64,000 bases of DNA, taken from contig NZ_LT635782.1 in the NCBI RefSeq assembly GCF_900128425.1, forward strand, positions 62,464-126,463. Reading direction: 5' to 3'. Position numbers and translations under genes: made by a program. The stretch's first letter is position 1. Each line of letters begins with the position of its first letter. The notes below the pieces were generated by a model. That model saw only the letters and a list, made by a program, of their open reading frames with translations, did not search any database and was not told the DNA's origin. Of this stretch, positions 1 to 9,554 are shown piece by piece. The stretch is from Anaerococcus urinomassiliensis. GTDB lineage: Bacteria; Bacillota; Clostridia; Tissierellales; Peptoniphilaceae.

Positions 1-1
1 T

Positions 2-490
2 GATGCTTCTGGTATTGGGGAAGATGATATATTAGTCCTAGGTGGCTCCACTAGTGAGGTTGTAGGTGGCAAGATTGGTAAGGATTCTTCACTGGAAGTT
101 GGAGAAGCTATTATAGATGAGTTTTTGCTAATTCTTAATGAAAGAAAAATTAATTTGGCAGTTCAAGGCTGTGAGCACATCAACCGTGCCTTAGTAGTAG
201 AAAAAGAAGTGGCCAAAGCAAACAATCTAGAGATAGTAAGCGTAATTCCGGCCCTCCACGCAGGAGGGGCAATGAGCCTTGCAGCCTACCAAAAAATGCA
301 AAATCCTGTCATGGTAGAACATATTGTAGCTAGAGCAGGCATAGACATAGGAGATACAGAAATAGGCATGCACGTAAAATTCGTCCAAGTTCCACTAAGG
401 CTAAAAGAAAAACATATTGGAAAAGCAAGAGTTACAGCCCTAAAATCCAGACCAAAACTAATTGGTGGACAGCGTGCAATATATAAGTAG
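2..490 (+). CDS. DUF436 (YwlG/TIGR01440) family protein, 5'-truncated by window edge
   Basis: The reading frame is open from base 2, giving [15 protein letters not shown] at the left edge, so the start codon lies outside the window. A TTG at 125 is internal, because conserved sequence continues upstream of it. The GCEHINRAL and [11 protein letters not shown] segments and the C-terminal [12 protein letters not shown] block are typical of the DUF436/TIGR01440 family, which has no established function. The visible 162 residues are most of a protein of about 180 residues. A strong hairpin terminator follows at 498, so this is the last gene of its transcript. Confidence 0.85.
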   Translation, partial: DASGIGEDDILVLGGSTSEVVGGKIGKDSSLEVGEAIIDEFLLILNERKINLAVQGCEHINRALVVEKEVAKANNLEIVSVIPALHAGGAMSLAAYQKMQNPVMVEHIVARAGIDIGDTEIGMHVKFVQVPLRLKEKHIGKARVTALKSRPKLIGGQRAIYK

Positions 491-497
491 ATTTTAA

Positions 498-527
498 ACA
501 TCTTAGATTTTTCTAAGGTGTTTTTAT
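498..527 (+). terminator. Rho-independent terminator after the DUF436 gene
   Basis: A 10-bp stem (498-507 with 512-521, one G-T pair) closes a TTTT loop and runs into a T tract. The following 530-735 is very AT-rich. I see no convincing promoter pair or gene in it, although the promoter of the surface operon must lie there. Confidence 0.85.
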
Positions 528-753
528 TATGTATATTTTTGGCCATAGTCTTAAGATAAATTTAATAAATTTTAAAAAACTTATAAAATAATGGGCTGAA
601 CCCATAAATCAAAATACTTATTGAAATTTTAAATATTAATAAAATTTTACAAAAAAAACGATCTTCTTAAAGATAATTTTACATTTTCCGAATTTATAGT
701 TCATAAATACTAGTTATTATATGAATTAGAAAGTATAAAGGAGGATTCAGCTA

Positions 754-3700
754 GTGAAAAAATTGAAAAATTTTGTAAGAGTGTTATTTGCAATGATTTT
801 CGCACTTACACTAGGCAATACACAGACTGTAGGAGCAGCAAGCGATACTGTTGTTATATATGAAGTGTATGGAGGCGGTGATAGCAATGGTGCTGTCTAC
901 AAGTATGACTATGTGGTACTAAAAAATGTAAGTAAAACATCCCAAAGCCTTGATGGTTTGTACCTTCATAAAGGAACAACTAAAGGGGCTTGGTTTGATC
1001 GTGAAAAAGTTGCATTAAAGGGTGAAATAGCACCTGGAGCTTATTTTGTGTTTAGGGGTGAACAACCTAGCTATAAAACAAATGGTAAAGAACTACCTAG
1101 ATTTGACCAATCAGCAACAATGCAAATTGCCCAAAGTAAGTTTGCAATAGCTCTAACAAAAGGTTCACAAGCTCCAAGCCAAACCATTGGTGGCAATGTG
1201 ATAGACCTTGTTGGAACCAACTCATTAAATGAAACAAAACCAGCAAGTGGAGCAAATGCGACTACATCTATAGTTAGGAAAAGTGACAAGGACACAGATG
1301 ACAACTCAGTCGACTTCACAACAAAGACTCACAATGATGGCAGTGAACCACTAGATTATGTCAATGAAACTGATGATAGCCAACCAGAAGATGAAAAAAT
1401 AAATATTTATTTCAATCCAAATGGTGGAAAACTTCCTGCAGCTTATGACCAATATACAGCTGATGAATATGGTGATATAGCAGTGTCATTTGAAAGAGAT
1501 GCATACCATACAATCCCTGTCCCAACAAAAGAAGGATATGTTTTTACTGGCTATGATGTGGATGAAGGAACTATTGTTGATGAAGATGGAAATGACCAAA
1601 AAACAAGAAAGTTCATTCCAGATGCCAATAAGAAATATAAATTCAGCAATGATGAAATAATTCTTACAGCCCAATGGCAAGAAGTTCTACCAGAAGAATC
1701 AACAGTTACTATCGATCCAAATGATGGAGAAATGCTAGAAGATAAAGCTAAAACGATAGTAAAAACTGGAGATGCTTATACAATTGATTTTGAAGGTAAA
1801 TATAAATTCTATAAAGATGGCTACCACTTCGATGGATTTGATGTTGAAGGTCAGCTTGAAGATAAGAATGGCAATAAGGTTGAATACATTAAGAGAGCAG
1901 ATCCTTTCACTGATTATTATCCAAAATCTGATGTCACACTAAAAGTACGCTGGAAAGTAATGGAAGGTGGACAATTTAAAGCTTATATGAAAAGAGAAGA
2001 TGGCACAGCCTTTAGTGGGACCCAATATAAGCTTTACCTCAAGGGCACTGACACAGAAGAAAGAAAATTCCCATATGGCGTAAAAAGAGAGGCCCAAACT
2101 CACAAAATGTCACTCCTACAACTTAAGAATGACAGCTATACATTGAGAGTTGAAGGATTAGCAGATGATGAATTTATAAAAGAAGTTCGCCTAAATGAAG
2201 ATAAATATACACAAAATCAAGCTGATACTAAAGTTGAGCTTACAGAAAAAGATAAAGCTAAAATTGCAATAAAATATGATTCTCACTTTATAGCTCCTGA
2301 AGTAAACTTTGACGTAATTATAGGAAAAAAACCCGTAGAAAAAACATACAGCTTTACTCTAACTGGGGAAGGTGTAAAAGAAGTCACTGTACCAGGATTT
2401 AAAAGAGATAGCCAAATCAAACTTAATTCCCTTGAGCGTGAAGGATATAAGTTCCTTGGATGGAAACTAGAGGGTAGCCTATTTGACGCAGAAGGTAATG
2501 TAGTTACTGGGCTGATCTCTAACTTTGATCAAGTATATTACCCAGGATCAGATGTAATATTTACAGCTGTTTGGGAAAAAGAAGAAGAAAAAGCAACAGT
2601 AACATTTGCATTTAACAAAGCAATTAATGGTGTAAATATTCCAGAAGCTCAAAAAGTAGAGGTTGGAACTGAAATTACTCTTCCAGAAGTAAACCCAGAG
2701 GTTAAAGATGGATACTCATTCCTTGGATGGGCTATAGGTGACAATAAAAATGCAACAGCAAATCTAAAGCCAGGGGATAAAATCACAATAGAAGAAGATA
2801 CAACTGTGATGGGTATCTGGGAAGGTGCCTACGGCAAAGTAAGCTTAACATTCCATACCGGCGAATTTATAGACGATAGTTTTGAAAACAGAGATAAGAT
2901 TACTAAGTTAGAAGATGACCAACTTGCAGGTGGTGGATTTAATGTAGAAAACCAACAATCAGGCCAAATTACTGAAGGTAAAAAATCTTCTAGTAAAGGA
3001 AAAATCAGTATTAACAATGGTCTTGTAAAAGGAACCTACTCCCTAAATGTAACAGCCCCAGAAGGCTATGAAATAGTAAGAATTGCTAGAGATACAGGAT
3101 CAAATGGCGTTATCGAAATTGAAAATGGTTCAACAATTTCACTACCTAGACCAGAAGTACCATTTAACCTAACCATGGTTGAATCTATATATGTTCAAGT
3201 TGAAAAAGAAGAACCCGCTATAGAACTACCACAAGGCCTATACATCTACGAAATCTACGGTGGAGGAGGTTTGCAACAATCATACTATGCAAATGACTAT
3301 GTGGTACTCCAAAACGAATCGGATACAGACATTGACCTAGCAGGAATCAACCTCCATGTGTCTAAAGAGTGGAGACCAGAATATGCTTACAATATTCCTC
3401 TATCAGGGACTATAAAAGCTAATGACTACTTCGTAATCAAAGCAGGTGCAGGATTTAAGTCAGGTGAACAAAAAGAATTGCCAAGAGTTGACCTTGACCT
3501 ATCAGGCGGCAAACTATACCAAAATGACTTTGACTACCAAGCAATAGGACTAGCCTTAACTATGGGACCTGAAGAACCAAACGAAAAAAATACAATCGAT
3601 AAGGTTGGAACATATTACAACAACCAATATCTAGTAAAACCAGCTACATCACCACATGTAGATAGTTCCATCAGAAGAATAGCTTATGATGATGTAAACA

Positions 3701-4503
3701 AAACAGACTTTACAAAAGTATCCCACAGACCATATATCGCTGGCACAGCAGACCACAGAGAACCACTATGGTACCTAAAAGATAGCCAAGAAGAAAAGGT
3801 AAGAGTAAGATTTGCACACAATGTAGAGCTTACAAACAACGAAACTCCAGCTGAACAAAATGTTTGGTCAGGAACAAAAATCAAACTTCCAGAAGTTAAA
3901 GAAGAAGAAAAATTTGAATTCAAAGGCTGGGATGTAGATGGTGATGGTATAGCTGACAAAGCAGCTGGCGAAGAATTTGAAGTAAAAGAAAATCTAACAA
4001 TCACAGGTATCTGGGAAGAAAAAGCACCAGAAGTGAAAACTATAAACTTCGTAGTTGACAAAGAAAAAGGAATAGCTACAGGTGATTTATCAGTAGAACT
4101 AGCTGAAGGTGAAGATCCACTAGAAAAAGCTCCAAAAGTTGAAGCCAAGGAAGGTTACAAATTTGTAGAATGGAAATCTTCTGAAGATGGGCTAACTTAT
4201 ACAGCTATATTTGAAGAAGCCCAAAAACCAGTTGAGCTTATTCGTGATAACTCAATCAAGTTCGAAGTTCTAGAACCATTTGAAGGTGATACAGAAGTGT
4301 TAGTAACAACATCTCAAGCGGGTGATCTTGTTGTAATCGAAGTAAATGGAAATGAAGTTCTAAGAAAAGCATCAAATCAAGCCAATGTAGAAGAATGGTA
4401 TGAAATAAATCAAGCTGTTAAGAAAAATGACAAAGTTTCAGTATATATTGTCAGAAATAACCAATTTAAATCATCAAAAATTAACAAGAGAGTTGTTGAA
4501 TAG
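754..4503 (+). CDS. Large secreted surface protein with two lamin-tail domains and InlB-type repeats
   Basis: The 1249-residue protein begins at GTG 754, eight bases after a near-perfect Shine-Dalgarno AAGGAGGA (738-745). Residues 1-30 form a signal peptide. A lamin-tail-like domain starting with VVIYEVYGGG covers about 31-202 and a second copy (YIYEIYGGGG) covers about 827-1010. Between and after them lie beta-grasp InlB/Listeria-Bacteroides-type repeats, each ending in a W or F plus acidic motif (LTAQWQ, KVRWKV, TAVWEK, MGIWEG, TGIWEE), plus one CnaB-like segment near 405-515. There is no LPXTG-like motif or C-terminal membrane helix, so it is probably secreted or held non-covalently. The next gene, ten bases downstream, encodes a sortase substrate and is probably in the same operon. 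An adhesive role is inference. Confidence 0.8.
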   Translation: MKKLKNFVRVLFAMIFALTLGNTQTVGAASDTVVIYEVYGGGDSNGAVYKYDYVVLKNVSKTSQSLDGLYLHKGTTKGAWFDREKVALKGEIAPGAYFVFRGEQPSYKTNGKELPRFDQSATMQIAQSKFAIALTKGSQAPSQTIGGNVIDLVGTNSLNETKPASGANATTSIVRKSDKDTDDNSVDFTTKTHNDGSEPLDYVNETDDSQPEDEKINIYFNPNGGKLPAAYDQYTADEYGDIAVSFERDAYHTIPVPTKEGYVFTGYDVDEGTIVDEDGNDQKTRKFIPDANKKYKFSNDEIILTAQWQEVLPEESTVTIDPNDGEMLEDKAKTIVKTGDAYTIDFEGKYKFYKDGYHFDGFDVEGQLEDKNGNKVEYIKRADPFTDYYPKSDVTLKVRWKVMEGGQFKAYMKREDGTAFSGTQYKLYLKGTDTEERKFPYGVKREAQTHKMSLLQLKNDSYTLRVEGLADDEFIKEVRLNEDKYTQNQADTKVELTEKDKAKIAIKYDSHFIAPEVNFDVIIGKKPVEKTYSFTLTGEGVKEVTVPGFKRDSQIKLNSLEREGYKFLGWKLEGSLFDAEGNVVTGLISNFDQVYYPGSDVIFTAVWEKEEEKATVTFAFNKAINGVNIPEAQKVEVGTEITLPEVNPEVKDGYSFLGWAIGDNKNATANLKPGDKITIEEDTTVMGIWEGAYGKVSLTFHTGEFIDDSFENRDKITKLEDDQLAGGGFNVENQQSGQITEGKKSSSKGKISINNGLVKGTYSLNVTAPEGYEIVRIARDTGSNGVIEIENGSTISLPRPEVPFNLTMVESIYVQVEKEEPAIELPQGLYIYEIYGGGGLQQSYYANDYVVLQNESDTDIDLAGINLHVSKEWRPEYAYNIPLSGTIKANDYFVIKAGAGFKSGEQKELPRVDLDLSGGKLYQNDFDYQAIGLALTMGPEEPNEKNTIDKVGTYYNNQYLVKPATSPHVDSSIRRIAYDDVNKTDFTKVSHRPYIAGTADHREPLWYLKDSQEEKVRVRFAHNVELTNNETPAEQNVWSGTKIKLPEVKEEEKFEFKGWDVDGDGIADKAAGEEFEVKENLTITGIWEEKAPEVKTINFVVDKEKGIATGDLSVELAEGEDPLEKAPKVEAKEGYKFVEWKSSEDGLTYTAIFEEAQKPVELIRDNSIKFEVLEPFEGDTEVLVTTSQAGDLVVIEVNGNEVLRKASNQANVEEWYEINQAVKKNDKVSVYIVRNNQFKSSKINKRVVE

Positions 4504-4512
4504 GAGTAATAA

Positions 4513-6543
4513 ATGGATAAAAAATTATTAGCTGTACTAATTTCTACCTCTGTAGTACTAGGAGCACATAGTGTTTCTAGTGCTGATGCAGAGGCACCAG
4601 CAGAAGCTGTAGCTGCAGATGCGAGCACTACAGAAGTTGATGGAATCGCAGAAGCGGACACAGTAAATGAAGAAGAAAATTTAGGAACGGAAACAACACC
4701 GGAAGAAGCTACAGGAGTTGAATCTGATGTGGATATGGGAGATGAAAACCAAGTAACAGATGAAAATGGAAATGATGCTGGTGGAAATACAAATATTGAA
4801 GTCTACGCTGCTGATGAAGATGCCTTAATTGACAAAATAATCATAGAGCTAGAAAAAGTTGGCATAAATCCTTATCCATGGACTAATAAAGAAAAGGCTA
4901 GTTTTGATGATAGGGCAATCAAAGACGGTACAGTAGTAGAAATTACCGATGGAAATGTTAAAGAAGTTATTGACATAAAGACTGCTGACAAAGAGACTAT
5001 TAGAGAATTAGAAAAAAAATTAAATGAAGACAAAGTTGAGATAAATATAGTAGAGGCAGAAGAAGGCGAAAATAACCGCGGTAAAAAATATACTACCAGT
5101 GAAGAAGCAGGAGAGGATACTGATACCACAATTGACCGTCGTATAAAAATCTTCCAACTCTTCAACCCAGACCTCAAAGTTGTTGACCAAGATGGTAAGA
5201 CTCTTGATCTAAATACTAAAGCCATTGTTTACTGGGATGCCAACACTGCAGAAGGAATGACATTAAAAGATGGAACGCTTCCAAACAATCGTAGAAATAG
5301 GATGCAAAGAAACAATGAGGGCAAAATTTACGTTGATGGTAAACCTCTAGGGATAGGTAGTATTGTAAAATCCGGAGATACAGAATATGAAGTAATCAAC
5401 TTCTCATCGGATGCTGTCAATGGTACAACTATTCAATTTAAAGAATATGAAGCTAAACCAGAAGATAAAATTACAACAGAAACAGAAATTGAGAAAAGAG
5501 AAATACCTTTTATAGTTACTGAAATCAAGAGAGATGACCTTCCAGAAGGTTATAGAGAAGTTGTAAGAGCTGGATTTAATGGTTATCATATTGTTAGAGT
5601 TACAAGAATATATGTAAATGGTGTTGAAGACGAGTCAAAAAGAACTTCTGAAATTGTAGTAACAAGACCAGCTGAAGAAGAAATAGTATTAGTTGGTACA
5701 AAAAAAGATGAAGGAACTCCATTAACTCCACTAGAACCTTCTGAAGATGCTACAAGTGTTGATTACAAATTCGAATATACAGACTTCAAAGAAGAAAGAA
5801 TAGCAAATCCAGAACTAAAAGTAGGCGAGGAAAGAATAATCCAAGTTGGTTCTGCTGGATATACCCTATACAAGGTCGTTCTAGATGGAAATGGTGAAGA
5901 AATTAGCAGGGAAAAAGTTGCTGAACGTATGGCTCAAAACCATATTGTAGAATATGGAACAAAAAAAGTAGAAGATGATAAGTGCGCATTCCCACTTATT
6001 CCACTAACACCAGCCAAAGAGATTGAAGAAGATAAGAGCGAAACTCCACTTATTCCTCTAACACCAGCAGAAGAAATAGAAGAAAAATGTGAAAATTCTT
6101 TAATTCCACTAATCCCTGGAAAAGAAATTGAGAAATTTGAAATTCCAGCAGCTGATGAAAAGCCAATACTTGAACCAAAAGTAGAAAGTATTACCGAAAA
6201 GAATAAGGAAGTTGATAAGCTGATAGGAGAAATTAACAAAGGCATTACAGAAATCTCTAATGTACTTTTGGAAAATGAAAATAAACAAGAAGAAGTAAAA
6301 GATAATAAAAAAGAAAGTGAAAAAGATATAAGAGATCAAGATTCTCTTAAAGAAAAACCTTTAGAAGAAGGTGTAGAGGCTATAAAAGTTCCAAAAGTTA
6401 ATAAAAATGATAAAGAAGTAAAAACAATAAAGTCCGCTACTAAAGCTACCAATCCAAAAACTGGTATTGCAGGCTTGACTCACATTGCAGCCATTCTAAG
6501 TGCGTCAATTGTTGGCTTAACTGCTAGCAAAAAACGTAAATAA
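4513..6543 (+). CDS. Cell-wall-anchored G5-domain surface protein with NPKTG sorting signal
   Basis: This 676-residue protein has a signal peptide (1-24) followed by a very acidic, low-complexity stretch to about residue 100. Two G5-type domains follow: about 315-400, ending in VLVGTKKDE, and about 417-488, ending in VEYGTKK. G5 domains occur in Gram-positive adhesins and cell-wall enzymes and are linked to sugar or zinc binding. Three proline-rich repeats with the core PLIPLTPAxEIEE occupy about 488-545, and a charged stalk follows. The C-terminus is NPKTG (647-651), a hydrophobic segment and KKRK, a variant sortase signal. Its Shine-Dalgarno GGAG directly follows the stop codon of the upstream surface gene, suggesting co-expression. 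Only two cysteines are present, at 491 and 526. Confidence 0.85.
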   Translation: MDKKLLAVLISTSVVLGAHSVSSADAEAPAEAVAADASTTEVDGIAEADTVNEEENLGTETTPEEATGVESDVDMGDENQVTDENGNDAGGNTNIEVYAADEDALIDKIIIELEKVGINPYPWTNKEKASFDDRAIKDGTVVEITDGNVKEVIDIKTADKETIRELEKKLNEDKVEINIVEAEEGENNRGKKYTTSEEAGEDTDTTIDRRIKIFQLFNPDLKVVDQDGKTLDLNTKAIVYWDANTAEGMTLKDGTLPNNRRNRMQRNNEGKIYVDGKPLGIGSIVKSGDTEYEVINFSSDAVNGTTIQFKEYEAKPEDKITTETEIEKREIPFIVTEIKRDDLPEGYREVVRAGFNGYHIVRVTRIYVNGVEDESKRTSEIVVTRPAEEEIVLVGTKKDEGTPLTPLEPSEDATSVDYKFEYTDFKEERIANPELKVGEERIIQVGSAGYTLYKVVLDGNGEEISREKVAERMAQNHIVEYGTKKVEDDKCAFPLIPLTPAKEIEEDKSETPLIPLTPAEEIEEKCENSLIPLIPGKEIEKFEIPAADEKPILEPKVESITEKNKEVDKLIGEINKGITEISNVLLENENKQEEVKDNKKESEKDIRDQDSLKEKPLEEGVEAIKVPKVNKNDKEVKTIKSATKATNPKTGIAGLTHIAAILSASIVGLTASKKRK

Positions 6544-6562
6544 AATTAAAGTTTATCCGACT

Positions 6563-6590
6563 AGACCAGGCTAAATGCCTGGTCTTTAAA
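6563..6590 (+). terminator. Terminator closing the surface-protein operon
   Basis: A perfect 9-bp stem (AGACCAGGC, 6563-6571, with 6577-6585) with loop TAAAT is followed by TTTAAATTT. Confidence 0.85.
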
Positions 6591-6602
6591 TTTGCAAAAA
6601 AC

Positions 6603-6630
6603 TTGTAAATTCTGGGCTTTCTTGTATAAT
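6603..6630 (+). promoter_or_regulatory. Sigma-A-type promoter of the FAD dehydrogenase gene
   Basis: TTGTAA (6603-6608), a 16-base spacer and a perfect TATAAT (6625-6630) lie just after the upstream terminator and about 30 bases before the start codon. Confidence 0.7.
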
Positions 6631-6661
6631 ACTTTAGGTTAAAATAGAAATGAGGAAAAAT

Positions 6662-8041
6662 ATGACTGATTATGATGTTATTGTTGTAGGTGCAGGCGCT
6701 GCTGGCGCTTTTATGGCCTACGAATTTAAAAAACTAAATACTGATAAAAAAGTCTTAGTCATAGATGGAGGTAGGAAGGTTCACGGGAGAACTTGTCCTA
6801 TCACAGAGGGTAAAGTTGACCATTGTATAGGCTGTAAGCCTTGCAATATAATGTATGGCTTTGGTGGAGCGGGCACTTTATCTGATGGTAAGTACAATAT
6901 AACAACTAACTTTGGTGGAGATTTACACCAATATATAGGCGAAAAAAAGGCCATGGAACTTATGGAATATGTAGACTCAGTTCTCATGGAATTTGATGGT
7001 GGAAACGAACTAGAGTTATATTCTACAGACAAAAATGATTTAAAAACTAAGTGTCTAAGATATGACCTTCACTTGCTTGATGCCAAGGTTCGCCACTTCG
7101 GTACAGAAAGAAACAAGGTAATCTTACAAAGAATCTACGACTATATAAAAGATGACATAGATTTTAAATTTATGTCAATGGTCACAGATGTCTACTATAA
7201 GGATGGTCAGTATTCTGTGAAAACAGATGATGGTAAGACCTATGCTTGCAAGGACCTCGTTCTTGCATCTGGAAGGTCTGGTTCAAAATGGGTATCTGAA
7301 ATTTGTGACAAATTCAATATAACAACCAAGAAAAACAGGGTGGATATTGGAGTTCGTGTAGAAGTTCCTGCTGAAGTTTTCAAGCATATAACAGATGATG
7401 TTTACGAAGCAAAGATAATGTACCAAACCAAACAATATAACGATGTGGTAAGGACATTTTGTATGAATCCATATGGTCAGGTTGTTACAGAAAACACCAA
7501 TGGTATTCTAACAGTAAACGGCCACTCATACACAGATCCTAAGTTAAGAACAGAAAATACCAACTTTGCTCTTTTAGTTACCAATAGATTTACAGAACCA
7601 TTTGAAGATTCAAATGAATATGGTGAATCAATAGCAAAGGTCTCAAACATGCTAGGTGGAGGAGTGCTAATGCAAAGATTTGGAGATTTGGTAAAGGGAC
7701 GTAGGTCATCAGAAAGACGTATGGCAAAATCATTTACCAATCCAACCCTAAATGCTACAGCAGGTGATCTTTCCCTAGTTATGCCAAAAAGACAGCTTGA
7801 TGATATCATAGAGATGATTTATCAACTAGACAAAATTGCTCCAGGTATGGCAAATGACGACACGCTATTATATGGTATAGAAGTCAAATTCTACAACTCC
7901 GTAGTAGATGTGGATGATAAATTTGAAACATCACAAAAAGGCCTATACTGCCTAGGAGATGGATCGGGCGTAACCCATTCCCTATCCCAAGCATCTGCAT
8001 CTGGCGTAGAGATGGCAAGAATCCTAAATGGAGAAAATTAA
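6662..8041 (+). CDS. FAD-dependent dehydrogenase (COG2509-like)
   Basis: The protein of 459 residues opens with a Rossmann FAD motif (VVGAGAAGAF, about residues 8-17). A cysteine cluster follows (TCP, HCIGCKPC, about 44-61) beside YGFGGAGTLSDGKYN. The C-terminus has LGDGSGVTHSLSQASASG, where the flavin site closes. This arrangement matches the uncharacterized COG2509 FAD-dependent dehydrogenases of anaerobes. The substrate is unknown. I place the start at ATG 6662, because GAGG (6652-6655) is correctly spaced for it, although an in-frame ATG lies at 6650. The next gene starts immediately after the stop codon, so the two are cotranscribed. Confidence 0.8.
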   Translation: MTDYDVIVVGAGAAGAFMAYEFKKLNTDKKVLVIDGGRKVHGRTCPITEGKVDHCIGCKPCNIMYGFGGAGTLSDGKYNITTNFGGDLHQYIGEKKAMELMEYVDSVLMEFDGGNELELYSTDKNDLKTKCLRYDLHLLDAKVRHFGTERNKVILQRIYDYIKDDIDFKFMSMVTDVYYKDGQYSVKTDDGKTYACKDLVLASGRSGSKWVSEICDKFNITTKKNRVDIGVRVEVPAEVFKHITDDVYEAKIMYQTKQYNDVVRTFCMNPYGQVVTENTNGILTVNGHSYTDPKLRTENTNFALLVTNRFTEPFEDSNEYGESIAKVSNMLGGGVLMQRFGDLVKGRRSSERRMAKSFTNPTLNATAGDLSLVMPKRQLDDIIEMIYQLDKIAPGMANDDTLLYGIEVKFYNSVVDVDDKFETSQKGLYCLGDGSGVTHSLSQASASGVEMARILNGEN

Positions 8042-8854
8042 GTGAAATATTTTTACGAGCAAATTTCAAAAAAAGATGGCATAGTCCTAAGGGGAGTGGT
8101 AAATACTCCGGATGATTTTGATAAAAATAAAAAATATCCAACTGTCATAATGTATCACGGTTTTGGTGGTGATAGGGATGGTAGAACTTGGATGAGGATT
8201 CAAAACGCCAAACATTTGACCCAAAGAGGTTATATTGTCGTAAGGTTTGATTTTTCTGGGACTAATGAGTCCGATGGAAACTTCTATGATATGACTGTAA
8301 CAAGAGAGCTATACGAAGCAAATATGATTTATGATTTCACAAAAATGAGGTCATATGTAGATAAGGATAGGATTTATCTCATTGGCCATTCTCTTGGAGG
8401 AGTTATATCAACACTAATAGGAGCAAAAATTAATCCAAGAGCCATAGCCCTACTTGCACCAGCAAGTGATATGAACAACATTGACTATCTAAAACTTGCA
8501 GTCCAAATTAGGGTAGAAGACGAATATGATAACTTAAGTGAAATAGAGAAGATTAAAAAAATCAAAGACCTTGAAGATTTCGATATAGGTGGAGAGAAGC
8601 TTCACAGGAGATTTTGGTTGGACTTCTTTAGGTACGATATCTACGAAGCTGCAGAAAAATACAAGGGCAATGTCCTAATACTAAGGGGTAACCAAGATGA
8701 GCTTGTTTTTAAAGATTCAAATGAGAAGTTAAACAAAGCTTTCCCACACTCTAAATACGAAGAAATCGACGGAGCAGATCATTCATTTACCAACTACGAC
8801 CACAGGCAAATAATATTTGATAAAATGTATGAATTCTTTGAAGAGAATAAGTAA
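8042..8854 (+). CDS. Alpha/beta hydrolase (esterase/peptidase S9-like)
   Basis: The protein has 270 residues. GHSLGG places the nucleophile serine at residue 117. An oxyanion-hole type YHGFGG lies near residue 37, and a late GADHSF motif near 245 supplies the catalytic His. An Asp in RGNQDELV near 220 completes a likely triad. There is no signal peptide, so it is cytoplasmic. The start is GTG directly abutting the TAA of the upstream dehydrogenase, with GGAG seven bases before it, so the two are translationally coupled. The family includes feruloyl and other short-chain esterases. The substrate cannot be told from sequence. Confidence 0.8.
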   Translation: MKYFYEQISKKDGIVLRGVVNTPDDFDKNKKYPTVIMYHGFGGDRDGRTWMRIQNAKHLTQRGYIVVRFDFSGTNESDGNFYDMTVTRELYEANMIYDFTKMRSYVDKDRIYLIGHSLGGVISTLIGAKINPRAIALLAPASDMNNIDYLKLAVQIRVEDEYDNLSEIEKIKKIKDLEDFDIGGEKLHRRFWLDFFRYDIYEAAEKYKGNVLILRGNQDELVFKDSNEKLNKAFPHSKYEEIDGADHSFTNYDHRQIIFDKMYEFFEENK

Positions 8855-8858
8855 AACT

Positions 8859-8882
8859 AGCCACAAAAAATGTGGCTTTTTT
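8859..8882 (+). terminator. Terminator that also forms the insertion target of intron copy 1
   Basis: AGCCACA (8859-8865) pairs with TGTGGCT (8871-8877) and is followed by six Ts. The first base of the ORF-less group II intron lies three bases after the T tract. Confidence 0.85.
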
Positions 8883-8884
8883 AG

Positions 8885-9463
8885 GTATGACGGGCATGTT
8901 CTAATGCTGGGGTGAAAATCCCTACAGAGCGTAGTTACCAACGAATCTAATAGCGACCCCGAAGTTTTAGATGGTGACAACTAGGAAAGAAGAACGGCTA
9001 GCGAAATCGTGGCTTGACGAACAGGAACAGAATATAAGGCGTAACAGGTGGGCAAGCTAGCCTAAGATAGCAAAGACCCAAAAGGTAACCGTAAACCCAA
9101 AGCGTAAATTCTGCAAGTAAACGATGAAAGTACTAGGACTTATCCCGTTAGGTCTCATAGACGACACAGTGGTAACAACGAACTATGAGAAGTCAGCAGA
9201 ATCTATAGTAGCGAAGAAGTTTCTGTAATGGAAATGGAGCGAAGGGAGGAACAATATTTATTGCAATATTTGAAAAGGATGCACTATGACTTATGGAATA
9301 CAAGAAATGACGTATTCATTTCTCAAGGTTCGGATACAAAAAGAATAAAGTTAAATAGTTTCAACAGAAATAAACAATATGATACAAGAGAATATTGAAC
9401 CGCCGTATGCCGAACGGCACGTACGGTGGTGTGAAAGGGACTAGATCTTAGCCCCTATTCGAT
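8885..9463 (+). mobile_element. ORF-less group IIC intron (copy 1)
   Basis: The 579-bp element begins GTATGACGGGCATG and ends at CCTATTCGAT. Its first about 320 bases closely match the 5' part of the intron at 11767, and its last about 80 bases match that intron's 3' end. The 3' end includes the domain V hairpin (GAACCGCCGTATGC, then CACGTACGGTGG, near 9398-9430) and a GC-rich domain VI stem (9438-9456). The domain IV region, about 9220-9395, carries no reverse transcriptase and no recognisable ORF remnant. Insertion directly behind a terminator hairpin is the hallmark of class C introns. It would need a maturase in trans, probably the one encoded at 12247. The ends are placed by comparing the two copies. 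Confidence 0.85.
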
Positions 9464-9472
9464 TTACACTAA

Positions 9473-9494
9473 AGCCCTTAGGGGCTATTTTTCT
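9473..9494 (+). terminator. Short terminator hairpin in the 3' exon of intron copy 1
   Basis: AGCCC (9473-9477) and GGGCT (9482-9486) flank a TTAG loop and are followed by ATTTTTCTTT. With the hairpin at 8859 it places the intron between two terminators. Confidence 0.5.
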
Positions 9495-9554
9495 TTGCAC
9501 TAATTAATAAAAGGGTAAAATCATAAGCAGGAAAAGTCTCATTAGGAGGAAGAA

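Noticed and set aside
4440-4503. Sortase signal at the end of the 1249-residue surface protein
   Set aside because: No LPXTG-like motif and no C-terminal membrane helix exist. The frame ends KINKRVVE.
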